Source of the DNA: Favolaschia claudopus
Lineage: Eukaryota; Basidiomycota; Agaricomycetes; Agaricales; Mycenaceae
Assembly: GCA_037176885.1 (NCBI GenBank)
Contig: JAWWNJ010000022.1
Coordinates: 248,001-312,000 of the forward strand
Length of the DNA: 64,000 nt
Reading direction: 5' to 3'
Both the position numbers and the translations under genes were made by a program. The notes under the pieces were generated by a model, which made no database searches, was not told the origin of the DNA, and saw only the letters and a program-made list of their open reading frames with translations. This document shows, in pieces, positions 1-12,049 of this stretch. Each line of letters opens with the position of its first letter. Position 1 is the first letter of the stretch.

Positions 1-411
1 TGGGGGCAACAGCATTAGGAGTGGCGGCGGCGGGAATGGTGGCGGTAGGATTAGGAGTGGCGGCGGCGGGAATGGTGGCGGCAGGAATCGCAGAAAGAGG
101 CGTCGCGGGGGGAGGGGGTGCAGCAGCACTTCCGCCGGCGAGCACAACGGAGAGTCTGGCTGAAAGGATTGGTAAGAAAAAGGAGAGAGACAAGATAAGG
201 AAAATGACGGACTTTGTACTTCGACGGCAAGGCGCATGGTCTCGGCCGACGCCGTGGAGAGGCGACCGACGAGCGCCACCAGGTCCTGCAACTCCGTGGC
301 GAGGGCGGTGGACGAGGCGGAGGACGAGGAGGCCGGCTGAAAGGCAGTCATGGTGGGTGGGAGGAAGTGGTGGATATGGGTGTGGAGGTCGACTTGTATA
401 GCTTGAGGCAT
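1..411 (-). CDS. Partial hypothetical protein, Ala/Pro/Thr-rich, runs off left edge
   Basis: Two exons can be read on the minus strand. Exon 1 starts at an ATG at 411-409 (or an in-frame ATG at 351-349) and reads a Ser/Ala-rich leader, then a short amphipathic stretch (ATELQDLVALVGRLSTASAE). A probable intron of about 55-60 bp ends at a TTTCAG acceptor near 160-165. Exon 2 then runs off the window as an open Ala/Pro/Thr-rich frame with repeated IPAAATPN units, encoded by a 36-bp tandem repeat. The donor is uncertain (GTACAA at 219 or GTCCGT a few bases on); the second choice gives the repeat frame. The gene is head-to-head with the gene at 887. No family is recognised. Confidence 0.45.
   Translation of the reverse strand, partial: MPQAIQVDLHTHIHHFLPPTMTAFQPASSSSASSTALATELQDLVALVGRLSTASAETMRLAVEVQSPSFSLSCLSPFSYQSFQPDSPLCSPAEVLLHPLPPRRLFLRFLPPPFPPPPLLILPPPFPPPPLLMLLPP
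17..88. repeat. 36-bp tandem repeat, two copies
   Basis: Two nearly identical 36-bp units built around GGAGTGGCGGCGGCGGGAAT. The period is a multiple of three, so on the minus strand it codes for a repeated Ala/Pro/Thr peptide in the partial edge gene. Confidence 0.7.
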
Positions 412-886
412 GGGGGTATGGAAGAGTCTGTTTCGTATTCATATGAGCCGGAACCTTAAGGGGAAGAGGGACATACCGTATTCGTATGTGCACATGAGAT
501 GAGGAACACGATGAGGAACGCACATGGGTATCAAAGAAGAGGTCGAGATCCGCGTGATGAGCGAATCCCTTTTGGGAACCTGGAAATTCAGAGGAATTAT
601 TCGGACGAAAAGAGTCAGAAACAAAGATATGCGTATACAAAACCTGAAACAGGGCTATTTGAGGGAATATCCGTGCCGAAAGGTCGTGATTGTCTATCAT
701 TTGCAGTATCTAGGATGGATTAGTAAAGAATCAGACGAAAAGAAAAGCAAAGCTCGTACTCTCACTCTTTCCTTCGTTTCTGAATCTCTTCGTCTCAGAA
801 TATTCTCAGTCTGCCGCGACCCACCGCACCTGGGGAATCTATAGCTGTCGCTTCTCCTGTGTCTTTGCAATTAGTTCTGGTTAATC
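412..886. other. Intergenic, shared upstream region of two divergent genes
   Basis: This 475-bp gap separates the 5' ends of the edge gene (minus) and the gene at 887 (plus). Short open frames occur but have no intron pattern, composition bias or recognisable motif. It presumably holds both promoters; no specific element was recognised. Confidence 0.4.
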
Positions 887-3800
887 ATGGGCAGAGGAAG
901 AAAAACTACACTGCCGCAAGACAAAACAGAATATCTGCAGTCTTTCTACGGCGAATTCTCGAGGAGACGGCCGAATTTCGGGACGTTTTGGGGTGACCTC
1001 GAGCGAGGCTGGGCACTTAAATGGCCGGCTACGGTGGCGCTGGGTTTCCCGCTTCTCGATCCAGCCGGGGCGGCCATAGAAAACAATGACCGTACAGCTG
1101 CGGACCAACTGGCTATTGCGGCTGCCGAGCTGAAGGATCGAAAGGTAAGAGTATTAATTTTGCAACGGTTAACGGCGTATCTGACTTGCCGGTCATACAG
1201 ATCATGCACCAGTGGTTTTACAATCGAGCGTCGAAGGAAAAGAGTGAGCTCAACTCCAGCCAGGGGCCGTCCGCAGGCAACGGTACGCTGCAGGAGATCA
1301 TGAAGGCTTTGGGGACTGGTCGGCGCACGCGTCGATTACAGCGCCGGGAGATATGGCAGAAGCGGAATAGTGACTTGATCAACGCCGCTTTGAAGGAAGA
1401 GGGTTTCGATTTGCTCATGGGGTCGTCGTACGAGGGGGAGACCGAGGACGAAAGAGAGGAGCGTATTTCGAAGGGCCGGAGCGACCAGGCAGCACTTCGA
1501 TCGCGAGTTGTGAGTCGGTTGTGGAGCGAGGCGTCTGAGGAAGAGATGACGGCGGTGGAGGAGGAGTTCCAAAAGCAGCCAAAGCCGTCGAAGAAGTCCA
1601 AGAAACAGTTGCAGCCAATCCAAGAATCTGACTTGTCGCCAGAGGATTATCAGCGGTAAGTTTTGTTGGTCGCCGAGATGATTCGCATTAATGATTTGGT
1701 GCTTTAGCGGGATAGATAAAGTCGGACCGCTGTTGAGGAACGTCCACAAGTATGTGGAAAAGACGACTGGGATGGTTGGATCGACGGTGTTGGTGGGACC
1801 GATCCCCAACGATGGAGGGAAGATAGGAACACAGTCGTGAGTGTAACCCCGTGACCGTGTGTACGATATCGCTGACCTTCTTCTTGCTGCAGCTACTGTC
1901 ATGGCGTTACTCCTGCTGGCCACACTCTTGACCAAGCTCACTCCGGATGGACCGCCCACGTCATAAAACCGCTTCAACAGTTCGGGAAGAAGATTTTTAG
2001 TGCGTTGCCAAGGTTTTTTCTGGTGTATATTGAGGCTGACGTGCGATGATGCGTTAGACCACGAAACTCGGCGAAAACGCGCACTCCACGCCCAAGACGA
2101 CCGCGATTCCAACGTTACACCCTCTCCAGACACGGCGGAAGGTGCTGCTGTCACGACGAGCACCATTGCTACCCCAATCGCCGCGCCTACATTGTCGACT
2201 CCAGAAGTCCAGTCCGACACGTCTACCACCACCTTGCCTCCCGTTCAGACCGCTTCAGTGGCTCCAAACAGCTCAGACGCAGCATCGCAGGTCTTGGGCA
2301 ATCTATCTGGAGGTACCACCACTCTGTTCTTGCCAGGGGAAGATGATTCGGGCCAGGAAAACGACTACCCGCCCTTGGATTTCGATTTGGGTTATTTCCC
2401 CCTCCCCCAAGAGCTGCTTTCTAACCCAGAGCGCATCTTCGCACCTCCCCCGCACGCTGGAGTGTTCCCCCTCGACCCCATCTTATTGTCTTCAGTCCTG
2501 GGTGACTCATTGCCTGGTGAGCGGCCCGACGAGCCTCTCTCGTCCTCGACGACAACACCAATCGTTTCGCCAGCCACTCTGGCAACTCAGGAGTTCGCTG
2601 CACCTCCCCCGAACTCCAGCGCACCTCACACGTTGTTTCCATCCTCATGGACAAACGAGCGAGAGTGGATCTTTCCCTCGACTATGCCATCGACACCGAC
2701 ATTGGCGCCGTGCACCCCCACGTCTTTTGCCCATCACCCTCCTCCCACGCCCGCGTCCGCTCCGCCGCATCCTCGTCGTCATCTGGCGAGCGCGGGTGCT
2801 CTGTTGCCTCCAACATCCGCGTCGGCGCCGTCGACTCCCACAGCGACACGATTAGGTACCAATTTTCTGCATCAAGTCACCAAGCCATCGCCCCTCCGAA
2901 ACGCACATATGTCGACTCCTCCACTCACGCCGTCCACGGCGTCGACAATCCCACCACCCTCGCTTACCCCAGCACCGACTTCGACCTTATCTATTCCTGG
3001 AGCATCCTCGACGCCGTCCACCACGACTCCCACCACAGCTCCCGATGCGCGGGCGCCGGGGTCTGCCATCGCTCTCGCTGCGGGAGCCTCTCTCCTCGCG
3101 GCACCCCCGGCGCTGCGAACAACACCTTCGACAACGGCTTTCGCTGCGCCTGCGCCACTTGCTCCCATTTCGACACCGGAAGCATCTCCTGTCATCCCCA
3201 TGACGACCTCCACGCATCTTCGCTCCGCCCTCACGGCGGACGATTTCCCCGTGTCTCGACCCCTCTCAAATGCGCCTCCAGCTCCGAAAGCGAATGACGC
3301 AGTGGTGTCGGGAAGCGACGGGGGACGCGGGAGAGGTCGCGGAGGCGGACGTGGAGGTCGCGGGGGTGGACGTGGAAGAGGTGGTGGACGTGGAAGAGGC
3401 GGTGGGGCTGCGGGTGGAGGTGGAGGTGAGGACGATGGGTACCTTCTACGGGTTGATGCGGAAAAAGGGAATGTTTGGCAAATCGGCACAGTGAGCCGAG
3501 AGCGCGTGAAGGAAATTCGGGCAAGAGAAAAAGCTCGTGATACGGCGCAGGAGAAAGCGGCTCGCGACCGTGATCACGGTGTCTTTGTCTTTCCCCCACC
3601 CCCGCCTGGCCACGCACCGCTTCCCACCGCGCCAGCCGCGCTGGGCCACGCCATTCCACGACCCGAACCCAGAGTCCTCGGGGCTTGTGAGCGCACCAGT
3701 ACAAAACGATACATTCCCCAGAAGAAGCGTACGATGGAGGAAGTGCGGGCGGATGCTGCCAAGAGGAAAGCGGACAAGGAAGCGGAAAAACTGGCGGAGG

Positions 3801-3957
3801 CGGCGAGGAAAAGGGAGGAGAAGGAAAAGGCGGGTGGGAAGCGGAAGGCCAACGCTGAAAACGTGCGGCCGGGCGCTTCGAAAAAACGGTACGTTTCTTT
3901 TTTTCACTCTAAATATTGTATACTACTCATGAACAATTTATATATAGGCGGACATAG
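887..3957 (+). CDS. Uncharacterised agaric expanded-family protein with C-terminal RGG box
   Basis: Six exons: 887-1144, 1201-1655, 1708-1836, 1893-1999, 2058-3888 and 3948-3957. All introns are GT-AG, 52-59 bp, and all phases agree, giving about 929 residues. The N-terminal ~310 residues look structured: an opening MGRGRKTTLPQDKTEYLQSF, a PNFGTFW...ALKWP segment, a basic helical stretch, and a GMVGSTVLVGPIPNDGGKIG segment encoded just before a short exon rich in His and Gly. I recall this layout from multi-copy uncharacterised genes of mushroom fungi. The rest is low-complexity Pro/Thr/Ser sequence, then a Gly/Arg RGG block (about residues 720-760) typical of RNA-binding tails, then a Lys/Glu/Ala-rich helix and a basic end. 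The function is unknown; the RGG block suggests nucleic-acid contact. The start is the first ATG of the open exon. Confidence 0.75.
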
Positions 3958-6623
3958 TTGTTTGTTCTAGTCGCCCCGTTGCTGTTCAACCAGCATTAGC
4001 CCGTGTTCAACCATGTGGCCCCTCAACTACCTCTTCTGGCGTCGTCGCGCGGCTGCTCAACCAGCCTTCGCCGTTATTTTCTTTCATTCAACTGACATTG
4101 TAGTACAAATTATTCTTTTCGCGTTATTCTACGAATTCTCTTGTACTTGAGATACATACACACGAATACACGTATGAATCAAGTTCGAATTATCGCTGAT
4201 ATGGGGAATTTCCGCCGAAAATGGATGTACAATGGGACTTCGCAGATTTTGTGGCTTAAGCGCCTTAGGCGCTTACGACTTGGAGCATTTTGTCTGAATC
4301 CGTGTCGGCGCCGAATAAACCCGAAGCCAATTGCCTGCCCGTTTTCTGTCTCTTCTAGTGTATATATCGAGGTTTTCTGTATGCCTGCCTGGCTGGTAGT
4401 TTGATCTGTGAAGGTGGTGTGTCTACCTGAATTTGAACTAGGAGGAAACGCCAAATTTGAACGGAATGATGGGAATCCTTTTTGAGGAACAAAAATGGGA
4501 AATATAATTAATATCGACAGCGCATCGTCTTAATTTCTTATCCACAGCACACTCTGACGTCCACAACCCCGAGCTGTAGCACAAAAAACCGCAATTTCGG
4601 GTTTTTCTACCGTACCGGCAAGTGCCGGCACTGACCTGCCGGAACAAGTGTCTGCGAAACATATACAAACAAAAGCGCTCACCTATTCTCCCCAACTACC
4701 CCGACGTCGTACGGGGTCCCGCCACAATTTTAGAGGATATGGTAAGTCAGAATATACTATTTAGTGCTTGAACTACCTGTATATACCCTGGTGTAGCAGT
4801 GGAACGGCGGGGGAGGCGGAAATATTGCCGACAATTTTGGCGGCAAGGCGCAGCACTGCCACCCGCCATCTCTCAAGCGCGCCAGGGCGGTCGATGGCGC
4901 CTGACGACACCGCCGCATGCAGCGCCCAGGATTAACCGACGGGTATGTGACAGTTTGCTTAAAAATAGATTGGACCTCTCATTAGAGGCTTTATTACAAA
5001 ACGCAACATCCTTTCATTACAGGTCCTTTTTATAATAAATCGCCGTATACGCCTGCAGATGACATGTCCCGTGAAAACGTCTCAGCTAGAAACTTGCTGG
5101 CCCAGTCAAGGCTCGTGTCAAGGCGCCTCTGGGAAATTCCTACCGTTGAAAGTTTTCTTATCACTTCGAAGGACACGACATGTTAATGGACTCGCGGGTA
5201 TAGTCTAGGGAATGATAAGCCAGATTAGAGTATATTATCTGCGACTGGCTAGTGGGCCGGACGAGGTAGTGGGTCATTTTGTAATTTCGAGATGATCAAG
5301 TCAAGATGCCCCTCCATGCAGTCGATAGGTTCGAGTATGAGCTTGAGCGATGCTGTATGTGAGTTTTTGAGGGATACTGAGCTGTCAATCAGACGGTGTG
5401 GGAGGTTTTCTGTCGGGAGGGAGGCGTGGGAACCCGAATTCTTATTTTTAGATCACTCTTTCGCGCTCAGCATTACCCCGTCGAACCACGATACGAACGA
5501 GCATTCTGGAGATTCATAGCTAGTCCTCAGACCTCAATGTATGCCTCCGTATCCTTCACGGGGACAATTTACATCCCCGGTGCATATTTGAGGTGGGTGG
5601 CCCGTTAGATCATTTTTGGTATTTTTAGACATCTCATAAACAAATATTCAACGCGCCATGAATACCTCTCCTGATCCCTCGAAAAAATCTGATAAACCTT
5701 CTAGGAGGTAGGAACATATCTTAAACTACTAGTGTAGGTGTCAGGTATCCTCCCTGTGCCGGTACGAGGCCAAAGATGCTTAGGTGGCCCAGAACCCAGT
5801 CGCTGATAATATATCAGATTCGTATGATAGTAGGATTGAGATCCGCGTTCCAAGTTCGTAGGATTTGATGAGAAAACTGCAAATTTCGTAGGATAGACTA
5901 ATTTAGAATACCAAGTACATTGATCAGTGGGAAATTGGACTGTACAGCCGGATTCGGTACTGCGGCATCACTTGTTCCGTAGTTTGCGCGAAGGGGACCG
6001 ATCATTCGCGGCCCTCCCCTCCCTCGCTGCGCTCGGGGGGTCCCCCGAACCGTGCCGCTCAGATCGGCACTCTAAAGCCTCGTTCGCGCGGATCACTATG
6101 TCTTTCACCCTAACCCTAACTTGTCGGGGCGATATTACACTGTTGATTTCCCATGCGGTTGTTTTGGCCTTCGGCAGTCCCTGTTCCGTGTCGGCACCGT
6201 CGAGGGCCAGAGTTTTGGTGCTCTAACTCTCTGATGGCTTGAAGCTGACCTTTCCATTTGTTACATGTGCTATCGGTGCTCAATATGGCAAAAGATGCTG
6301 TAATATAAGGCAATCCTATGAACTTGGCATTTTTCCCATCACATCCTACGAACTTGGCACGTCGATCCCAATCCTATAATCATACGAATCTGCCTGGGGC
6401 TCGCCAGATTATATCCAAGATGTCTTGTTATGTATAAAAAGGATAGAACCGCAATTACAACTTCCCTCCAACAGCCCACTTCGAGGTGTGCCTCCAAATT
6501 CAGACACCGACACATTCGAATCTCTGTCAAAGTGGAATGACTTAATAAGCAGAGTCTTTTCAACACGGAGGCCATCGATACTCACGGCTCGCGTTGAACC
6601 AGGGTTAGCCGCGAGTTTCCCCG
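3958..6623. other. Intergenic, no supported gene
   Basis: About 2.7 kb with only short shadow frames. Around 4790-4930 there is a GC-rich patch with CAGTGG- and GGCGG-type words that could be a decayed DNA-transposon fragment. Near 6106-6119 two CCCTAA units occur by themselves. Nothing here supports a coding call. Confidence 0.5.
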
Positions 6624-7625
6624 TCAGTCGGATAACACCTGAGATACATGTAAACTCGCATCAACGCCTTCTGATTTAGTGATCGAAACATGGTCACCGT
6701 TCAACGAGAGTACATCGGCATTGAGGTTGATCACAGCGATGGGAGCATTGACGGGGTTGACCCACTGAGGGGTAAGTATCTGGGTTGCTACATCGTACGA
6801 CCAGATAGCCGACTCGAAGTAGCCGTTCGTATATGAAGGTGGTGTATCAGAAGGGGGCTCGAGAGAGGATAGTGTGACATAACTGTTAAATATGACTTGG
6901 ATTTATATGATCGGGGACGCAAGGGATCAGAGAGATGCATACTTGTAGAGGGTGGGCCACATCAGTGGGTTTGTAGAGCTAGTCGAAACTAGAGAAGAGA
7001 AGAAGAAGAAAGAAAGAATGGTCAATTTCATACCCAATGCCATGACAAAGGTGAACCAAAAAGAATTAACACTTACGGCCGGCCAGGACAAGACCATTCG
7101 ACGTATCGTAAACCAGCATCCCACTTTGAGACGTTGCCCCAATAGGGATCTTGAACGTACTGACGAGCGCGTTGACAGCTGAGGTTTGTAGCCTTATTGC
7201 GTTCCGCGATGTTGCTGGAGTGAGATGACCCATGAATTGGTTGTTGCTGGTTTGGCGGACGCCGATGAGGCAGGTATATCTGAAATCACAAATGAAATGG
7301 AGTCAGGTTTCTCTGGAAACGGTTTGGACTGAGGCAGAACTTGCGTGATGAGGGGTACTGGAGATGAGCCAGAACGCGGCGCTACTTGACGCGGAGTCGC
7401 AGCTATATATCGGGTTATGAGAATCTGATTATACGAGGAGGGTGAACAATGATACACACGACGACGTGGAGGGAGGGGAGGAAGTCCGAGGGCGAACCGT
7501 TCGGCATTGGTGACAGCCACAGCGGGGGATTGGTCGGCGCGGATTTTGGGAGGGGCTATAGCGTTCGCGCTAAATCCCAGTGCCCCGAAGATTACTACTG
7601 CGACGAGGAGCCGTTGGAGGAGCAT
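6624..7625 (-). CDS. Small secreted protein, agaric-specific type
   Basis: Five exons on the minus strand: 7625-7460, 7402-7341, 7279-7077, 6988-6943 and 6882-6624. The start is the ATG that opens a clear signal peptide (MLLQRLLVAVVIFGALGFSA). It is followed by the segment TNAERFALGLPPLPPRRR, which I recognise from many secreted proteins of agarics (a pro-region ending in a basic cleavage site). The mature part has one YTC motif and reads as a beta-rich domain (exons 3-5, ending in a VSQVLSD tail). Introns 3 and 4 splice in phase. The exon 2/3 junction does not: exon 2 ends in phase 0 and exon 3 needs phase 2. Either another donor is used (for example GTTCTGG upstream) or there is a small indel. 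The function is unknown; secretion is likely. Confidence 0.65.
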
Positions 7626-8088
7626 AATGGAGGCAGGGGTAATTTTTTTGAGTCTCTTCGATATGATCGTATTCGAGGTACTTGAGTACGTTTCTCTCCC
7701 GCCAAGCCAATGGGTTGAGGGGCGAATTGAATTGAGGGGAAAGATGAGTGGCATCTCAGGGCAGCCCGTCATTCGAGTACTACTTACGAGAGACTCCCTC
7801 GACGCACTTGACGGCTGTAGTGACAATTGAGTGGGTCTAGGCTTCAAATACGGGTTGCGGAAATCTCACTCACTGAAGTATCCGACTCAACCTCCAATGC
7901 CGCCGGCGAATCCCGCTGTTTGCCGAACCTGGCGATCGCCAGGGCTAGAGGCTTTACTGCCGCAGGTTGGCTTCATGATTGGGATAATTCATTGAAGACT
8001 AAGAATCAAGAATTAATTGAGACTTGCTTACCTGAATTATTCTATGAGAACGGATCGCTTACCTGCTTATCCATTGATTCAGGTGGAA

Positions 8089-8443
8089 TCATTCAAATTG
8101 GCCGCCGAAATAAAATCTTTTAATTGGGGTGAGCAGAACAACCGATCTGGGTCCAGCAAAACAACTGAGGTGAGCATCTTTCAGAAGTTCAGTGAGGTAG
8201 ATTTTTCCCAGCGCCCGCGATGGATCCCTGGGACGTAGGTATTCAGCTCTGGAATGCCAGTGAGATAGATGTCGCGTCAGACGGCTTACCAGACATGCAA
8301 AGATGAATACGAGGGAAACCACGGCGAAGCCGACCTCTAGGGCTTGCTGCAATCAGAGATTTTTGAGATTGTTTGGGATTCTTTTGGTTTAAATTGTTAT
8401 GTACATGATAGAGTTTCTGAATTCGAGCCATCAGTAAGGTCAA
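8089..8443 (-). pseudogene. Relic of a small coiled-coil/transmembrane gene
   Basis: On the minus strand, a Gln/Lys-rich helical stretch is followed by an acceptor and an exon reading QALEVGFAVVSLVFIFACL, a convincing transmembrane helix that ends at a GTAAGC donor near 8290. No complete gene could be joined. Sequence around it recurs in weaker form near 17280-17420 and 19780-19860, each time upstream (on the plus map) of an M unit. The intact relative may be the gene at 53928-54420, which has the same order of coiled coil then membrane segment; that link is inference. Confidence 0.3.
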
Positions 8444-9030
8444 AGTCGAAGCAATATTGGTAGGAATTTGTTACCTTCCTTCCAGCCAGAAAGAAACAGA
8501 TTATATGGCTTTAACCGTTATTCCTGTCAGGTTTTGAGTTGATGTTTCAAGAGTGCCAATGTTAATCTTGAATCCGTTCTCAGAATCTCTCTCGTCGAAG
8601 TTGTCGAAATTCATGTTGTTTGATACAAGTATCTGAAATAGGCGCTGGGGCTGCGTCAGCCGCGTAATTAGCCTCTGTTCTGAAGAGATCTAGATCTGCG
8701 AGTTCGTGGGTGAGGTTGGGGAGAGACTCCAACGAGGAGACTTTTGAAATTGGTAGTACCTCATGAGCACTTGAGAGCGGGTATCATGGCGCCGGCTCGT
8801 CAACTCCCCAGCTGAAGTTGTCGAGTAGAAATCAAGGCTGATTCACAAGATCAACAGATGACGGCGAGGAAACGATTTTGACGGAAACTCAGGTCGAGTC
8901 ACAGAAGAATTATTGGGCGAGATTACTATGAGGCTAGTGGTGGGACTGCAACGTTGGACGCCGTTTATCGAAAGATTTCCGATTCGTTGGTGAGGTTGGG
9001 CAGGGGCAGAGAAATTGAGGATGAAGTTTG
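8444..9030. repeat. Duplicated non-coding block upstream of M unit 1
   Basis: Segments here recur upstream of the other two M units. One is TCGTTGGTGAGGTTGGG near 8981, echoed near 20156 and, more weakly, near 49864. Another is GACGGCGAGGAAACGATT near 8860, echoed near 49560. The words GGCTGCGTCAGCCGCGTAATTAG at about 8650 (recurring near 19200) also belong to the block. It is the shared 5' flank of the repeated unit and shows no coding evidence. Confidence 0.5.
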
Positions 9031-9168
9031 AGGGAGCCTGAGGAACGAGTCATTTGCCTCTGCTTTCCTTGCGATGCTTTGAACAACAAGTCCAAACATT
9101 ATCCTCCTCCGTCCTACGTCGGGGTCCTCCGCTCTCCTTCTCCCGCCCTCCCGAGGCGTCTGAATTTA

Positions 9169-10165
9169 CGGGATGGTGCTGAAGATGCTGGCCGCTGCGG
9201 CCGACCGCTTTCCGAAGGAATACACAGCCCCTTCGTCACCGCCCTCGTCGCCCTGCGCGCCACCCGCCGCATCTCCCAAGGTCGCAAACGACGCGAGAAA
9301 GAGACATCCACGGACGCGTCGTGGTCTCTAGCGTGCTTCCTCTCCTTTTCTCTCAATCTTTACTCCCTCCATCTCATCAGAATAACTAACCTCACTCGAC
9401 GACGCAGGGCGCATTCACGTTCGTCGGCCTCACCCTCCTCGAACATCTCGCGTAACGCGGCACGCGCCCCAACCCGTTGACGCCGAACACGTCTCAATGT
9501 ACATCGAGTTACGAAGGTCGACGACCTCCAACGAGAACACCTACGCCTAGCGGTGCGACCTCGCCTCTCCTTCCTCCATCCACGAATTCGCCTCCCGCTT
9601 CGCCTCGGGCGGCAACGCGGGCGAACGCCGCCTCCCCACTGCGCCCGACCCGCGCATTGACGCGCTGGTGTGTGCGTATGAGTACCCCACCGTCTGCGCG
9701 TTAGCCTTCTTCTCAACGTGGACACGGGACCCGAGACGAAAACTCGCTAGCAACATTCCTCCTGATCACCCTCCTCCTCCCGATAATGCTCACCGTCCCC
9801 GTCGAGCGCGACATCCGCATCGTCAATGTCGTTAACCGGTTCTACCCCGCCGCCGCGCCGGGTTTTTCAAAGCTGAGGGGGCGTATCCGTTTTCGTCCGT
9901 TTCCCCTCCTTCTTCTTCGGCATCTGATCCCTCACCTACACCTCTTTCGTCATCACCACCTCACCTCCTCCCTGAAGCGACCCGCGCCCTCCGCACTGTC
10001 TTCCTCACGCGCCACCTCCAACGCATCCTCGACGCTCCTCCCTCCGCGCCGATTCCCTCCACTACCTCCGATTCCATACCCACAGAAAGAAATCCAATAT
10101 CGGTCTCCCCCAATCTAAGCCGCTCCGAAACCGTCGCGCCGTTGTTTGGTAGAAGTTTGTTTGGG
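9169..10165 (+). pseudogene. M unit 1, 5' half: degenerate multi-pass membrane-like protein gene
   Basis: Fragments in several frames can be matched to two further copies in this window (near 20300-21130 and 50050-50560). They are MVLKMLAAAADRFPKEY near 9172; an acceptor followed by GAFTFVGLTLLEHLA near 9405; a hydrophobic stretch ending IMLTVPVERDIRIVNVVNRF near 9784; and TRALRTVFLTRHLQRIL near 9980. A frameshifted YLLLYP...QSILHVLFLPTPLK follows at about 10315-10410. The order suggests one multi-pass membrane protein. The fragments do not join without frame changes (for example a TAA right after GLTLLEHLA), so the copy looks dead. The family is not recognised. Confidence 0.45.
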
Positions 10166-10489
10166 AGAATGGTGTAAGCAATTCGATCTTCTCTTCCGTA
10201 GTTTTTTCATTCTATCTGCTTCTATCTTCCTTTATTCATTCGTTCATTCATTATATCTTTGTTCATTCTCTTATTAGTTTGAGGGAGACGCGAAGCTAAT
10301 GTTTGTCGCATAGATACCTCCTCCTCTACCCCTCTCCTCCTCACCAAGAGCGCAAATGCGAGCGTGCAGAGTATACTCCATGTGTTGTTTTTGCCGACGC
10401 CGCTTAAGGTGGGTTGCGTCGCTTCTGTCGTTTCGTTGCTTGATTCGTCGTCGCAGTCTTTCATTCTCCTCTTATTTCTTTGACCTTGG

Positions 10490-11900
10490 CTTGCTCCATA
10501 TATCCTCGAAGGAGTGAGGCGTGCAGGGAGCGCTGATACGCTGGCGCCGTCTTGTCGTGACGCGTTGATGGCGGCGGCGGTGGTCTTGTGGAGAAATGGG
10601 AGAGCTGGGGTGGGGCTGAGGTGTGCCTCCTTGTCGTTCTCGTCTTCGAAGGCTCTGGCGGTGATGATGATGGCGATTCGTTGTGGAGCGATGAGGCTGA
10701 GGAGCGGCAGTACGCTGCCACCGCTGGCTTCGGCTTCGTGGCGATGGTGGTAAGTTATGGAGAGGAGAGATGGGGCTGAGGTCTGCGGGATGTCTGCGGC
10801 GTTTTGGCCAGAGATTTGGCGGCGATGCGAGGCGCTAGGCGGTGGTCGGCCTCGTCAGCATTAGTGCCCGCTTGCAGAACGGGGATGGCGCGCGCGCCTC
10901 CTCGCGACCGACCTGTGCATGTGGGGATTGGAGTGTTGGGACGGCGGTGGAGGAGTGGGGTGTCGTCGCTGGCTCTATCTTCGTCTTCGTCGTGACACGT
11001 TGATGGTGGGGGTGTTGGTCCGTTGTCGGGAGACGGGGCTGTGGTGATCGTCTCCTCCATCCTTCCCGCCTTCGAGGGCTCTGGCAAACGGGATATACCC
11101 TCCCAGTCTCGTTAGAACTCTACGACGCTTCCACGCGCACTTGTGAGGTTCGGCGGCGATGCTAGGCGGTGGTATTGTCGTCGTTAGTGTGCGCGTGGAG
11201 AACGAGGATGGTGCGGGTGCAGCTAGGGCCTCCTCGCGACTTGCGCATGTGGGATTTTGAGTGCGGTGGAGGGGGAGGTCGTTCGGATGAGTGAGACGTC
11301 GCCCCTGACGGGGGAGGGAAGTGGTAATACGCTGGCGCGGCTGGCTCCGTCTTTGTCTTCCTCGTTGTTGGTGGTCCGTTGTGGAGAGACGGGGCTGTGG
11401 CGATCGCCTCTCCGCCTCCTCGCATGCGAAGGCTCTGGCGAGACCTGCAAAACTAAAGCTCCCCGACGCTTATACCCACACTTTTGAGATTTTGCGGCAA
11501 TGCTAGGTGGTGGCCGTTAGTGTCCGCTTGGAGAACGAGGATGGTGCGGGTGCAGCCAGCGTCCCCTCGCGACCGGCGTACGCATGTAGGGATTGGATTG
11601 TCCGCTGGGAGGTCCGGGGGTGAGGCATTTAGCGTCCCCTGCACATGTGCGGATTGGAGTGTCTGGAATCGGAGTGAGGCAATTAGAGCGAGGTAATTGG
11701 GAGGAGCGGGGCGTCGCCGCTGCCTTTGTCTTCGCTGTTGATGATGGTGGTGGTGGTGGCGGTCCGTTGCGGAGAGATGGGGCTGAGGAGATGTCTTCCT
11801 CTCCACCTCCTTGTCTTCGAGGGGTCGGGCGAGCGGGATATACTTACCCTCACCCTCGCCTGCGACAACAGTATCATTAGACTTTACCTGCACTTGTTGC
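10490..11900. repeat. Degenerate minisatellite array inside M unit 1 (~330-bp period)
   Basis: GC-rich sequence in which the same words return in the same order: CGTTGATGGTGG..., GTGGAGAGATGGGGCTGAGG, CTTCGAGGGCTCTGGCGAGCG, TTCGGCGGCGATGCTAGGCGG and GTTAGTGTCCGC(T)TGGAGAACG. The last word recurs near 10858, 11185 and 11516, a spacing of about 330 bp. Antisense frames through it are open by composition and give repeated peptides, but they are not convincing genes. The array sits between the two halves of the M gene in all three units. Confidence 0.7.
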
Positions 11901-12049
11901 TGTTGCGGCATAGACTATAGACTAGATCCAATCCATTCATCTATCCTGTCTCTCCCTCTCTTTCATTCTTTTCTCCTTCGCTCGTTCCCGTTCACGCTCA
12001 TCATCAATTCTTTCTTCACGCGCGCGCGCATTCGACACATCACAATCGC

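Noticed and set aside
1336..2232. 298-codon minus-strand frame
   Set aside because: Shadow of the plus-strand gene 887-3957, crossing its introns.
2647..3297. 216-codon plus frame and the 205-codon minus frame inside the low-complexity region
   Set aside because: Frame shadows of the Pro/Ser/Thr-rich and RGG exon.
6106..6119. CCCTAACCCTAAC, a telomere-like word
   Set aside because: Only two units, no longer array and no subtelomeric context; chance is likely.
10490..11900. CRISPR-like array
   Set aside because: Units are degenerate and ~330 bp; no short conserved repeats with unique spacers, and the organism is eukaryotic.
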